The position numbers and the translations under genes are program-made. DNA of 38,564 nucleotides from JAADCS01 sp964473735 (GTDB lineage Bacteria > Hydrothermota > Hydrothermia > LBFQ01). Shown one piece after another: positions 1 through 6,981 of the stretch; the stretch's first letter is position 1, and each line of letters begins with the position of its first letter. Where the stretch lies: positions 1-38,564 of the forward strand of contig CAYYQD010000012.1 of the NCBI GenBank assembly GCA_964473735.1. The letters run 5' to 3'. The notes below the pieces were generated by a model that saw only the letters and a list, made by a program, of their open reading frames with translations, did not search any database and was not told the DNA's origin.

Positions 1-92
1 TCCTCCGGTAGCATAAACTCCTTCCTCCTCAAAGGAAAACTTGACCACCAGGATGCATGGAACACTCTCATCTGACATAAAAGAAGAAGCAT
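1..92 (-). CDS. possible partial gene, N-terminus only
   Basis: An open frame runs from an ATG at 92 leftward off the window edge. It reads MLLLLCQMRVFHASW and continues to LPEE at the edge. The reason to consider it is the promoter: TATAAT (105-100, minus) lies exactly 7 bases before the ATG, the same arrangement seen for most genes in this window. The region is AT-rich and the codons (CAT, TGT, TCA) differ from neighbouring genes, so it may be non-coding. A second in-frame ATG at 14 has a purine-rich AAGGAG upstream and could be the real start. No family recognised. Confidence 0.35.
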   Translation of the reverse strand, partial: MLLLLCQMRVFHASWWSSFPLRRKEFMLPE

Positions 93-99
93 AAAGTAC

Positions 100-105
100 A
101 TTATA
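100..105 (-). promoter_or_regulatory. -10 box TATAAT, 7 bases before ATG at 92
   Basis: TATAAT on the minus strand is followed by GTACTTT and an ATG. The spacing matches the window-wide leaderless pattern. No convincing -35 is seen. Confidence 0.4.
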
Positions 106-136
106 AGGCCGAGACATTGCTTCGTCCAAATATCGT

Positions 137-160
137 AATATGTGCCGAGGTCGGCATATT
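137..160. repeat. inverted repeat in intergenic region
   Basis: The arms AATATGTGCCGA and TCGGCATATT flank GG and pair perfectly except for one bulged T. It has no T-run, so it is more likely an operator or relic than a terminator. Confidence 0.4.
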
Positions 161-429
161 CAACCTTATCTTCCTCAACACTCCGCCACACCTTTTTATC
201 CCATCATATTCTATACGTTCTGCTTATCAAAATGGCTTATTGATAGTGTGATTAAAATCAATATCTTTTATTTGATGCTATCTAAACGCACATACTAAAA
301 AACACATAAATATTAACAATTTTAGTGTCTCCGTCTCTAAGAATGTACTTCATAGCGAGGGTGCAAATTGTCCGATCCGTGAAGCGTTGAAGGAACGGGT
401 ACAGGACAGAATCTCGCGCCTTCACCCAG

Positions 430-435
430 TATAAT
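430..435 (+). promoter_or_regulatory. -10 box TATAAT, 8 bases before ATG at 444
   Basis: TATAAT then AGCCGCCT then ATG. There is no SD between the box and the start, so the transcript is predicted to be leaderless. No clear -35. Confidence 0.6.
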
Positions 436-443
436 AGCCGCCT

Positions 444-818
444 ATGACGGATAGGGAGATCCTTGACCTGTGGATTGATACCACAGGATACGAAGAAGAC
501 TGGCGGACCCTTATTGAGGAAATAATAGACGAGATCTACACCATAGCCGAGACCTTTAAGAGTAAGCACGAGGACGAGGAGGAGGATATATTCTTCCAGA
601 GGGAGACACCTGAGACCCTCGTTCAGAACCTGAAAGACCTGCTTCAGGACCTTGAGAAGAGGATAAACGAGGCAAAGAACGGTGAGCTCCCCAGATCTGA
701 CCTCATGTACATCTTCCGTAAGGCCGCCGAATACATAGACAAGGCGAAGGACCTCGTGGAGGTATGGACCTACGACGAGCCGGAGGAGTACTATCCGGAG
801 GAGGAAGAGGAGGAATGA
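444..818 (+). CDS. acidic hypothetical protein upstream of glyQ
   Basis: This 124-residue protein is highly acidic and predicted mostly helical, with heptad-like Leu/Ile spacing in the middle (LVQNLKDLLQDLEKRI). It ends in a run of Glu (YYPEEEEEE). I do not recognise a family; no signal peptide or membrane segment is seen. The start is fixed by a TATAAT box 8 bases upstream. Its TGA overlaps the glyQ ATG as ATGA, so the two genes are translationally coupled. The Glu-run codons (GAGGAGGAAGAGGAGG) double as the SD for glyQ, which may explain the poly-Glu tail. The coupling suggests it is co-produced with the tRNA synthetase, but a functional link is inference. Confidence 0.75.
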   Translation: MTDREILDLWIDTTGYEEDWRTLIEEIIDEIYTIAETFKSKHEDEEEDIFFQRETPETLVQNLKDLLQDLEKRINEAKNGELPRSDLMYIFRKAAEYIDKAKDLVEVWTYDEPEEYYPEEEEEE

Positions 819-1675
819 CCTTTCAGGACATAATACTGAAACTGCACGACTTCTGGCGCTCTAAGGGGGCCGTTATTCTGAACCCCTACAACTCCGAGGT
901 GGGGGCGGGGACCTTTAACCCGGCCACCTTCCTCAGGGCGAGCGACCCCCACCCCTGGAGGGCCGCTTACGTTGAGATAACCCGTAGGCCTAAAGACGGA
1001 CGTTATGCCGAAAACCCGAACCGTCTTCAGCAGTACCATCAGTATCAGGTTATCCTCAAACCCGCCCCCGAGGATGTGATAGACATGTACATAGACTCTT
1101 TAAAGGCCATAGGGATAGACGTTGAGGAACACGACCTTCGCTTCGTTGAGGACGACTGGGAGAGTCCCACACTGGGGGCCTGGGGTTTAGGATGGGAGGT
1201 CTGGCTGGACGGTCTTGAGGTAACCCAATTCACCTACTTCCAGCAGGTGGGAGGTATAGACGTAAAACTGGTGAGCGCGGAGATCACCTACGGCCTTGAG
1301 AGGCTGGCCATGTTCGTGCAGGGGGTTGATAGCGTCTTTGATATAAGGTGGAACGAAGAGCTAACGTGGGGCGATATTTACAGGGAGTTTGAAAGGGAGT
1401 TCTGCGTGTATAACTTTGAGGAGGCGGATATTGAGGAGCACCGCCACCTGTTTGATTTCTACGAGCGCGAGGCCGGTCGCCTTGCGGATAAGGGACTCCT
1501 GTACCCGGCCTACGATATGGTCATAAAGATGTCCCACGTCCTGAACGTCCTTGATGCCCGAAGGGCCATATCACCCGAGGAGCGTCAGAACTACATCTTA
1601 CGGGTCAGGAGGATGGCCAAGAGGTGCAGCGAGCTGGTGGTGGAGCGCGGGGAGGCGGATAAAACCGCCGTATAG
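815..1675 (+). CDS. glyQ: glycyl-tRNA synthetase alpha subunit
   Basis: This is the catalytic alpha subunit of the bacterial alpha2beta2 glycyl-tRNA synthetase (class II), which charges tRNA-Gly. At 286 residues it matches the usual length (about 290). It begins MTFQDIILKLHDFW and contains the family blocks NPYNSEVGAGTFNPATFLR, YVEITRRPKDGRY, NRLQQYHQYQVILKP and LEVTQFTYFQQVGG. An in-frame upstream start at 764 would only add a tail that overlaps the preceding gene; the ATG at 815 fits the family and overlaps the upstream stop as ATGA, with purine-rich SD sequence inside that gene's end. The beta subunit gene (glyS) does not follow here and must lie elsewhere. A tRNA-Gly gene lies 1.7 kb downstream. 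Confidence 0.97.
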   Translation: MTFQDIILKLHDFWRSKGAVILNPYNSEVGAGTFNPATFLRASDPHPWRAAYVEITRRPKDGRYAENPNRLQQYHQYQVILKPAPEDVIDMYIDSLKAIGIDVEEHDLRFVEDDWESPTLGAWGLGWEVWLDGLEVTQFTYFQQVGGIDVKLVSAEITYGLERLAMFVQGVDSVFDIRWNEELTWGDIYREFEREFCVYNFEEADIEEHRHLFDFYEREAGRLADKGLLYPAYDMVIKMSHVLNVLDARRAISPEERQNYILRVRRMAKRCSELVVERGEADKTAV

Positions 1676-1710
1676 CGTCTACGACCGGGCGGACGCTCAC
1701 CCACCTACCC

Positions 1711-1716
1711 TAAAAT
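1711..1716 (+). promoter_or_regulatory. -10 box TAAAAT before ATG at 1729
   Basis: TAAAAT ends 12 bases before the ATG. An overlapping TAGAAC (1716-1721) sits at the standard distance of 7 bases. A weak GGAG lies only 3 bases before the ATG. Leaderless or very short leader. Confidence 0.45.
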
Positions 1717-1728
1717 AGAACGGAGCAG

Positions 1729-2394
1729 ATGAGGGTTTCCCTCGTACCCATGAAGGTTAAAACGGGAGAATTTGAGACTAACCTGAAGGAGATGTGGAGG
1801 AGGTTACGCGAGGCGATGGGCCAGCGCCCGGACGTGGTTGTCTTTCCGGAGTACTTCCTTACGGGATTTGAGATGTGGGACTTCTCCGGTGCCGACCTCT
1901 ACGGCGAGATAAGGGTCACCATGCTGGATGCGGCACGCCGGATGGGTATCTACTTAGTGGGGGGCCTTCTGGAGAGGGAGGGAGATTGTGTCTATAACTC
2001 CGCCCTCCTCGTATCACCCGAGGGGAAGGTTCTTCTCAAGCACAGGAAGTTTCAGGAGCCCATGAAGTTCTGCCGTGGGAAAGAGATAACCGCTGCGCCG
2101 ACGCCGTGGGGTAGGGTCTCCGTTATCCTCTGTGGGGACCTTTACAATCGGCACGTGCTTTCCGGAATACGGGAGGTCAGGCCGGATTACGTCTTCGTAC
2201 CTATGGAGTACGCTCCGGATTACGGTGCCCTTAACGGTGGGGATATAGAGGCCATGTCCGGTAGAGCCCATCTTATGGGAACCACCCTCCTCGTTGCTAA
2301 CAGCTTTCCCCCCGGTGGGTCGTGGGTCTTCGGCCGGGATGGGAGTCTTATATCTCACTCGTCGGGTCAGGACCTCCTGACCGTGGAGGTGTAA
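1729..2394 (+). CDS. carbon-nitrogen hydrolase (nitrilase superfamily)
   Basis: A 221-residue amidase/nitrilase-fold enzyme that hydrolyses a non-peptide C-N bond; the substrate cannot be told from sequence. The Glu-Lys-Cys triad is visible: Glu in VVVFPEYFLTG, Lys in LLKHRKFQEP, Cys in VILCGDLYN. The protein is shorter than typical family members (260-300), mainly at the C-terminal end, but the fold core is present. It is cytoplasmic (no signal). It is transcribed after glyQ with a 53-base gap that holds its own -10 box, so it probably has an independent start. Confidence 0.85.
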   Translation: MRVSLVPMKVKTGEFETNLKEMWRRLREAMGQRPDVVVFPEYFLTGFEMWDFSGADLYGEIRVTMLDAARRMGIYLVGGLLEREGDCVYNSALLVSPEGKVLLKHRKFQEPMKFCRGKEITAAPTPWGRVSVILCGDLYNRHVLSGIREVRPDYVFVPMEYAPDYGALNGGDIEAMSGRAHLMGTTLLVANSFPPGGSWVFGRDGSLISHSSGQDLLTVEV

Positions 2395-2606
2395 GGTACC
2401 CTAAGGGGCCGATTTTGACAGGATAAAACTCCGTTATAAGGGCGTATCCGCCCTTTCCTACCTCCTCGTCCCGGAATTTCCCCTTCCTGCTCCCCGGTAC
2501 TTTTACCCTCCTCCTCTCTCCCATCAGCCTTACTTTTCACAACTTTATGGAAGTGTCCCGGAGCAGATACGATGAAGGGGTACCTAACAGCGGCAGAGCG
2601 TCCCGC
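2395..2606. other. intergenic region with small hairpin
   Basis: This gap lies between convergent genes (nitrilase plus, thyX minus). It holds one 7-bp hairpin (2438-2444 with 2449-2455, arms AAGGGCG/CGCCCTT) but no good T-run, so it is at best a weak bidirectional terminator. Nothing else is seen. Confidence 0.4.
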
Positions 2607-3326
2607 TCAAGGGCGCTTTCTACCTAAGCTCTCCCACGCCTCCGCCGTCCAGGGCATCTTCTCGTGAAATATTCGCAGTATAACCCTCGCGTACTGCCTT
2701 ATCTCCCACTGGGCGTCCGGAGCCTCGCGAAGGCGTAGGAAGTTCATAAGGCTCCTTGAATTTACCGTCCAGTAGAACTGGGTGTATATACCGAGAGGCA
2801 GGACGACCCTCGCGAGCTCCCGGGCTACCCCTCTGTTCAAAAGGTCCCTGTACGTCTCGTAAGCTCGCCTGTAGGCCTCTTCTATTCTCCCTATGAGCTC
2901 TCTCTCGTCGGGGAATCTAAACGGCTCGCTCGCCTGTTTGTTCCCCCTTACGGGTTTGCGAAGGTGAGATGGAACGTAGAACTCGTCCCTGACCTCCACG
3001 TACCTCTGACTTATCTCGTTGTAGGACGCCATCCTGTGTCTGAACCACTCCCTCGCGACGAATATCGGAGCCTTAACGTGAAACTTAAATACTGCGTGCT
3101 CAAAGGGGGTGCCGTGCTCGTGCTTCATAAGGTAGTTTATGAGACGTTTATCCTTCTCCGGTGTCTTCAGGCCCTGACCCACAGACACTCTGGCAGCCTG
3201 AACGACCGCCCTGTCCCCCCCTAAGAACTCCACCAGCCTGACGAACCCCCTATCCAGAACGTTGTAGGCCCCGCAAGCCTCACAGGGCTGCGCCTCCGTC
3301 TCTTGCCCACAGGAGTTGCAAACCAT
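2607..3326 (-). CDS. thyX: flavin-dependent thymidylate synthase with N-terminal zinc-ribbon-like motif
   Basis: ThyX makes dTMP from dUMP using FAD, NADPH and methylene-tetrahydrofolate. The ThyX signature RHRMASYNEISQRY (residues 96-109) is intact. I start at the ATG at 3326 (239 residues) rather than 30 bases upstream because TATAAT lies 7 bases before it. The first 20 residues carry two CxxC pairs (C3, C6, C15, C18) resembling a small zinc ribbon, which is not part of the standard ThyX fold. The gene stands alone on the minus strand, divergent from tRNA-Gly/rpmB. Confidence 0.95.
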   Translation of the reverse strand: MVCNSCGQETEAQPCEACGAYNVLDRGFVRLVEFLGGDRAVVQAARVSVGQGLKTPEKDKRLINYLMKHEHGTPFEHAVFKFHVKAPIFVAREWFRHRMASYNEISQRYVEVRDEFYVPSHLRKPVRGNKQASEPFRFPDERELIGRIEEAYRRAYETYRDLLNRGVARELARVVLPLGIYTQFYWTVNSRSLMNFLRLREAPDAQWEIRQYARVILRIFHEKMPWTAEAWESLGRKRP

Positions 3327-3333
3327 GGAGGCG

Positions 3334-3339
3334 ATTATA
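3334..3339 (-). promoter_or_regulatory. -10 box TATAAT, 7 bases before thyX ATG
   Basis: TATAAT, then CGCCTCC, then ATG at 3326. This decides the thyX start; leaderless transcript predicted. Confidence 0.6.
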
Positions 3340-3378
3340 CGGAGGGACGGGAACACCTACACCCACACCCTTCCCCGT

Positions 3379-3384
3379 TATAAT
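3379..3384 (+). promoter_or_regulatory. -10 box TATAAT upstream of tRNA-Gly
   Basis: TATAAT ends 11 bases before the first tRNA base, leaving room for a short 5' leader removed by RNase P. Confidence 0.55.
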
Positions 3385-3395
3385 ACCCACCTCAA

Positions 3396-3469
3396 GCGGC
3401 CGTAGCTCAACTTGGTAGAGCACCAGCCTTCCAAGCTGGGGGTTGCGGGTTCGAGTCCCGTCGGCCGCT
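3396..3469 (+). tRNA. tRNA-Gly (anticodon TCC)
   Basis: A full cloverleaf folds by eye. The acceptor stem GCGGCCG/CGGCCGC is perfectly paired. The D arm is GCTC/GAGC. The anticodon stem CCAGC/GCTGG encloses CTTCCAA, with anticodon TCC at 3430-3432. The T arm GCGGG/CCCGT encloses TTCGAGT. The discriminator base is T at 3469. CCA is not encoded and must be added after processing. The rpmB start codon follows after only two bases. Confidence 0.97.
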
Positions 3470-3471
3470 CT

Positions 3472-3654
3472 ATGGCCAGAGTTTGCGAGATATGTGGGAA
3501 GGGGCCCATGACGGGCCACCAGGTTAGTCACTCCCATCGCTTAACGAAGAGGAGGTTCTACCCCAACCTCCGTAAGGCGAAGGTCCGTATAAACGGAACC
3601 GTTAAGGTCGCCCGCGTCTGCACGAAGTGCTATAGGAAGTACAAGGTGCTATAA
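3472..3654 (+). CDS. rpmB: 50S ribosomal protein L28
   Basis: A 60-residue L28 of the zinc-binding type: C5-x2-C8 (CEIC) and C50-x2-C53 (CTKC), with the family core GKGPMTGHQVSHSHRLTKRRFYPNL. The ATG lies two bases after the last base of tRNA-Gly, and no SD is possible because the upstream bases belong to the tRNA acceptor stem. If RNase Z cuts after the discriminator base, the mRNA would start CU-AUG, that is, essentially leaderless. The end of the gene overlaps the proposed start of the TamB-like gene. Confidence 0.96.
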   Translation: MARVCEICGKGPMTGHQVSHSHRLTKRRFYPNLRKAKVRINGTVKVARVCTKCYRKYKVL

Positions 3655-6600
3655 AGAACCTTCGGGCTAGAAGAAGACTCCTCAGGTTATACGTCTGGAA
3701 GAGGCGTTGGTGGTTTTTAGGTTACTCTCTGTTCTTTCTCCTATCTTTCCTGTTTGTCCTTAACTACCGTCCTATCCTCCGTTTCCTCGTATCGCGGATG
3801 GTGGGGACCCGGGTGGAGTTTGAGGTTGAGAGCGTTGGGATAAACCACGTTCAGCTTAGGGATCTCCGCGTAGGAAAAGGAATAAGGATACGGAGGTTAT
3901 TCGTCCTATTCTACCCGGACGCCCTCCTGTTAAGGAGAGAGGTGGAAGTGGTGAAGGCAGCGGGGGTCTATATAGACCTTCCTAAGATAGTCGGCGACTT
4001 CTCAAAAGAGGGAGAAGGAAAAAGGCAGAAGGAAAGAAGGCCCTCCACCTATCCGCCCTTCGTAGCCCGCAGGATCGTATTCTACGGACTCAGGGTTGTA
4101 CCTTCGGACTCCGTATTTGTAAGTGTGGGGTCCGGCTCTTTCTCTTACAGGATGGGAGGGCGCACCTTAAAGCTCACGAGGTCCGTACTGCACGGGCTTC
4201 GCCTGAATACCCTACCGGACCTATCGGTTGATACCTCCTTCGGAGACATCATCGTGCGACGGGATACCCTGTACGTGAGACTATCGGCCTCCGGGAGGTA
4301 CGACACCCTCACCTTCGCCCTGGGGGACGGGAGGATGGCTATGTGGAGTGAAGGGGATACGTCGGTATTTGACTACGCCGTATCTCACCTGAGTATAAGA
4401 GGAAGGAGTTTCCGGCTTTCAACCGACGACCTCAGAGCGCGGTGGAAGGCCCGGGGAAACCCCGGGGAGGTAGTTTTCTCGGTCGGAAAGGTGGTATGGA
4501 TGGACACCCTTACGGTGGAAGACCTATCCGGCACCGCCCACCTTGAGAGATTCCCATCGTTCAGGCTGGACAGCGTCGGAGGTGAGATATACGGGGGAAG
4601 GTTTCTCTTCAGTCTGCGGTCGGATAGCCTGAAGGTGTTTCGCGGGGAGGTGCGTCTGAATTCCGTATCCCCCATGGGGATGCTTACGGTCGGAGGGTAC
4701 GCCGTCTTCTCCCTCAACCTTGGGGACACCTCCTTCGTTGGAGCCGGACATATCACCTCCCTCTCGCTCCGACAACCATCGGCACGGATACGGGATCTGG
4801 ACGTAAGTGTGGAGAGCAGGGGGCTAAAGAGGTACGACTTCAACGCCCTCGGACAGTTCACGGAGGTCTCCGGGTACTACGACCTCCAGCGGGACGAAGG
4901 AGAGGTGACCTTTAACCTGGACAGGCCCTTAAGGGATATCAGGTACGGGAAGTTCAGGCTCTACACCCTATCGGCCCGGGGAAGGGCGCGAAAGGTAGGG
5001 GACAACCTATACGTGCGCCTATCCGAGGCCGGAATCTGGTATCTCCTGTACGATACCCTGCGGATAGACAGCCTGTTCGTGAAGGACCTGAGCCTTGACG
5101 TAAATGTTAAAAGACCTGAGACCCTCAAAAGCGAGGGTAAGGTTAGGGCCTTCTACTCCTCCGGCCTTAAGGCTGTACTATCGGCCAGCTACACCTACTC
5201 TCACGGGCGTTACAGCGTTGCCGGGGAAGTTAAAACAGACACCCTTGGGAACCTTGAGATAGAAGTCTCGGGACGGATACCAGACAGCGCTCACTTCTCA
5301 CGGGTGAAGTACTCCAACCGCTCCGTCAGAGTAGCCCTCAAAGATGTAGTGCTGACCTACGGCGATACCATCAGGGTCATAGTACCCCGAAACCCGTTAT
5401 TCGGGGGAAGCATCTCCGGAGAGGTAACCCTCGTCAGAGATTCGCTGGGTTATCGTTTCACGGACTCCTCCATGGTACTCCTTTCGGGGGTGGACCCAAC
5501 CCCCGTATTCGGTACCTTCTTCCCGGACCTTGACGTCCTCGTTGAGCGGCTTGACCTCACGGTGGCACCCGAAGGCTACACCGGGGATCCGGGCGTCAAG
5601 GGGGAGGTTCGGGTCTTGGGGTTCTCGTACGGAGACGTACCCATAGACTCCTTTAAGGCACACTATAGGGTCGGTAAAGACGTAGCCGGAATCAGCGACG
5701 CCTCGGTCTGGCTCTGGGGACACCCCATACTCATAGACGTGGGCAGGTACTACCTTCCCAACAGCACGCTCTACATCTTCGCCCGAGCAGAGGACTTTCC
5801 TACGGACCCTCTACTTCCCTTCCTGCTCCCAGACTCAAGCAGGACCTCCTTTGAGCTGGCCGTATCCGGAAAGATAGACTCCCCTAACGTTTTAGGCTTC
5901 CTGTACTGGACGGCCAAGAGTATAGACGTCAACGGGAACTTCATAAGGAGACCTAAGATATACGCCGTAGCGGAGGGCAACAGGATAATTCTACCGGCCC
6001 TCAAAGACACCAACGTGGCGAGGATGGGTAGAGGGAGGCTAAGGTTCAACGGAGCCGTACGAACGGACCTGAAGGTGGAGAGCCTGAAGGTAGAGCTGGA
6101 GAACGCTGAAGTGCAGGCGGATCCCGACATAACGGCCATTCTAAGCGGTTATCTGAACGTCCAGGGAGACCTCCGCAGAGAGGTAATGGTCTCCGGGGAC
6201 CTTACGGCGGATGAGGTGGAGTTCTTCAAGCCCATAACGGAGATGGCGTCTGGAGAGGCTCAAGCCTCCGACTCCAAGCCCGTACTCCTTTACGACATAC
6301 ACATCTACGCCCCGAGGCGTATATTCCTGAACAGTACCCTTAGCTCGCAGGCCCTGAGCGGCCTTCTACTTGAGATAGACGCCGAGCTCTCCGCGGACAT
6401 AAACGCCCAGAGGTTAACCCCAACCCTATCCTCCGTCTCCGGCACCCTCTCCTTCCTTAGGGGAAACGTTTATATAGTTGATAAGGTCTTTCGGATAGAC
6501 AGGGGTGAGATCCTGCTGTACGGCTCCTCGGGAACGGTTAGCATACTCTCGTCCGCCACCTTCCCCCGTATGAACGTGGCGGGCTCCCCGGATAGTATTA

Positions 6601-6980
6601 AGGTCTTCGTGAGCATAGAGGGGGAGATAGACAGACCGACGGTCAGGATATGGAGCCAGCCTTACATGGCCACAGGAGACATCTTAGCCCTGATAGTGGG
6701 TGAGAGCAGCATATTAGGGTTCCTGAGTCGGGGTTTAAAGTGGGGGTTGAACTTCAAGGAGCTGTCCATACGGCAGACCCCAACGAGCTACCAGCTCCTG
6801 TTCGGCACCTACATAACCCGACGGATATACCTGAAATCCACCCTATCCACCGCGGGAGATTACAACAGCATAAGGACCCTCTACTTCGTGAATCCCCGTC
6901 TATCAATATACGGCGAGAGAGTACAGGACCAATCCGGAGAGCGGTACGGGGTGGGTATCAACTTCCGTATAAGGTTCTGA
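3651..6980 (+). CDS. tamB: TamB-like (AsmA/DUF490) envelope protein
   Basis: A large protein with an N-terminal membrane anchor and a long beta-rich periplasmic part, typical of TamB/AsmA-like proteins that span the periplasm and help move lipid or assemble outer-membrane proteins. The C-terminal DUF490 hallmarks are clear: PTVRIWSQPYMATGDILAL, then GTYITRRIYLKSTLS and a final beta-strand ending GVGINFRIRF. The first ATG is at 3798, but the frame is open back to a TAG at 3633. The upstream part encodes basic residues plus a transmembrane helix (RRWWFLGYSLFFLLSFLFVL, then NYRPIL), which this family needs. No ATG, GTG or TTG exists there. The best candidate is ATA at 3651 (MKNLRARRR), which overlaps the rpmB stop as ATAA. 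This gives 1109 residues; from 3798 it would be 1060. It converges on nosD with one base between. Confidence 0.85.
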   Translation: MKNLRARRRLLRLYVWKRRWWFLGYSLFFLLSFLFVLNYRPILRFLVSRMVGTRVEFEVESVGINHVQLRDLRVGKGIRIRRLFVLFYPDALLLRREVEVVKAAGVYIDLPKIVGDFSKEGEGKRQKERRPSTYPPFVARRIVFYGLRVVPSDSVFVSVGSGSFSYRMGGRTLKLTRSVLHGLRLNTLPDLSVDTSFGDIIVRRDTLYVRLSASGRYDTLTFALGDGRMAMWSEGDTSVFDYAVSHLSIRGRSFRLSTDDLRARWKARGNPGEVVFSVGKVVWMDTLTVEDLSGTAHLERFPSFRLDSVGGEIYGGRFLFSLRSDSLKVFRGEVRLNSVSPMGMLTVGGYAVFSLNLGDTSFVGAGHITSLSLRQPSARIRDLDVSVESRGLKRYDFNALGQFTEVSGYYDLQRDEGEVTFNLDRPLRDIRYGKFRLYTLSARGRARKVGDNLYVRLSEAGIWYLLYDTLRIDSLFVKDLSLDVNVKRPETLKSEGKVRAFYSSGLKAVLSASYTYSHGRYSVAGEVKTDTLGNLEIEVSGRIPDSAHFSRVKYSNRSVRVALKDVVLTYGDTIRVIVPRNPLFGGSISGEVTLVRDSLGYRFTDSSMVLLSGVDPTPVFGTFFPDLDVLVERLDLTVAPEGYTGDPGVKGEVRVLGFSYGDVPIDSFKAHYRVGKDVAGISDASVWLWGHPILIDVGRYYLPNSTLYIFARAEDFPTDPLLPFLLPDSSRTSFELAVSGKIDSPNVLGFLYWTAKSIDVNGNFIRRPKIYAVAEGNRIILPALKDTNVARMGRGRLRFNGAVRTDLKVESLKVELENAEVQADPDITAILSGYLNVQGDLRREVMVSGDLTADEVEFFKPITEMASGEAQASDSKPVLLYDIHIYAPRRIFLNSTLSSQALSGLLLEIDAELSADINAQRLTPTLSSVSGTLSFLRGNVYIVDKVFRIDRGEILLYGSSGTVSILSSATFPRMNVAGSPDSIKVFVSIEGEIDRPTVRIWSQPYMATGDILALIVGESSILGFLSRGLKWGLNFKELSIRQTPTSYQLLFGTYITRRIYLKSTLSTAGDYNSIRTLYFVNPRLSIYGERVQDQSGERYGVGINFRIRF

Positions 6981-6981
6981 A

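Larger units (their letters stand above)
93..443. other. AT-rich intergenic region
   Basis: There is no supported gene here. The stretch is much more AT-rich than the rest of the window and contains short inverted repeats: 137-160, and TATCAA...TTGATA near 226-244. It carries an outward -10 at each end (100-105 minus, 430-435 plus), so it is probably a divergent promoter region. The AT content may mark acquired or relic DNA. Confidence 0.5.

Noticed and set aside
282..569. 95-residue minus-strand frame across the 444 gene promoter
   Set aside because: It overlaps the supported promoter and start at 444, has no recognisable motif and no -10 box at the expected distance.
2415..2440. promoter TTGACA ... 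TATAAG
   Set aside because: The spacer is only 14 bases and no gene follows on that strand.
2438..2455. intrinsic terminator after the nitrilase gene
   Set aside because: The 7-bp hairpin lacks a T-run on either strand, so it is mentioned only as a weak candidate.
2549..2629. 26-codon ORF (MEVSRSRYDEG...) before the thyX end
   Set aside because: There is no SD or -10 at the right distance, and it runs into thyX on the other strand.
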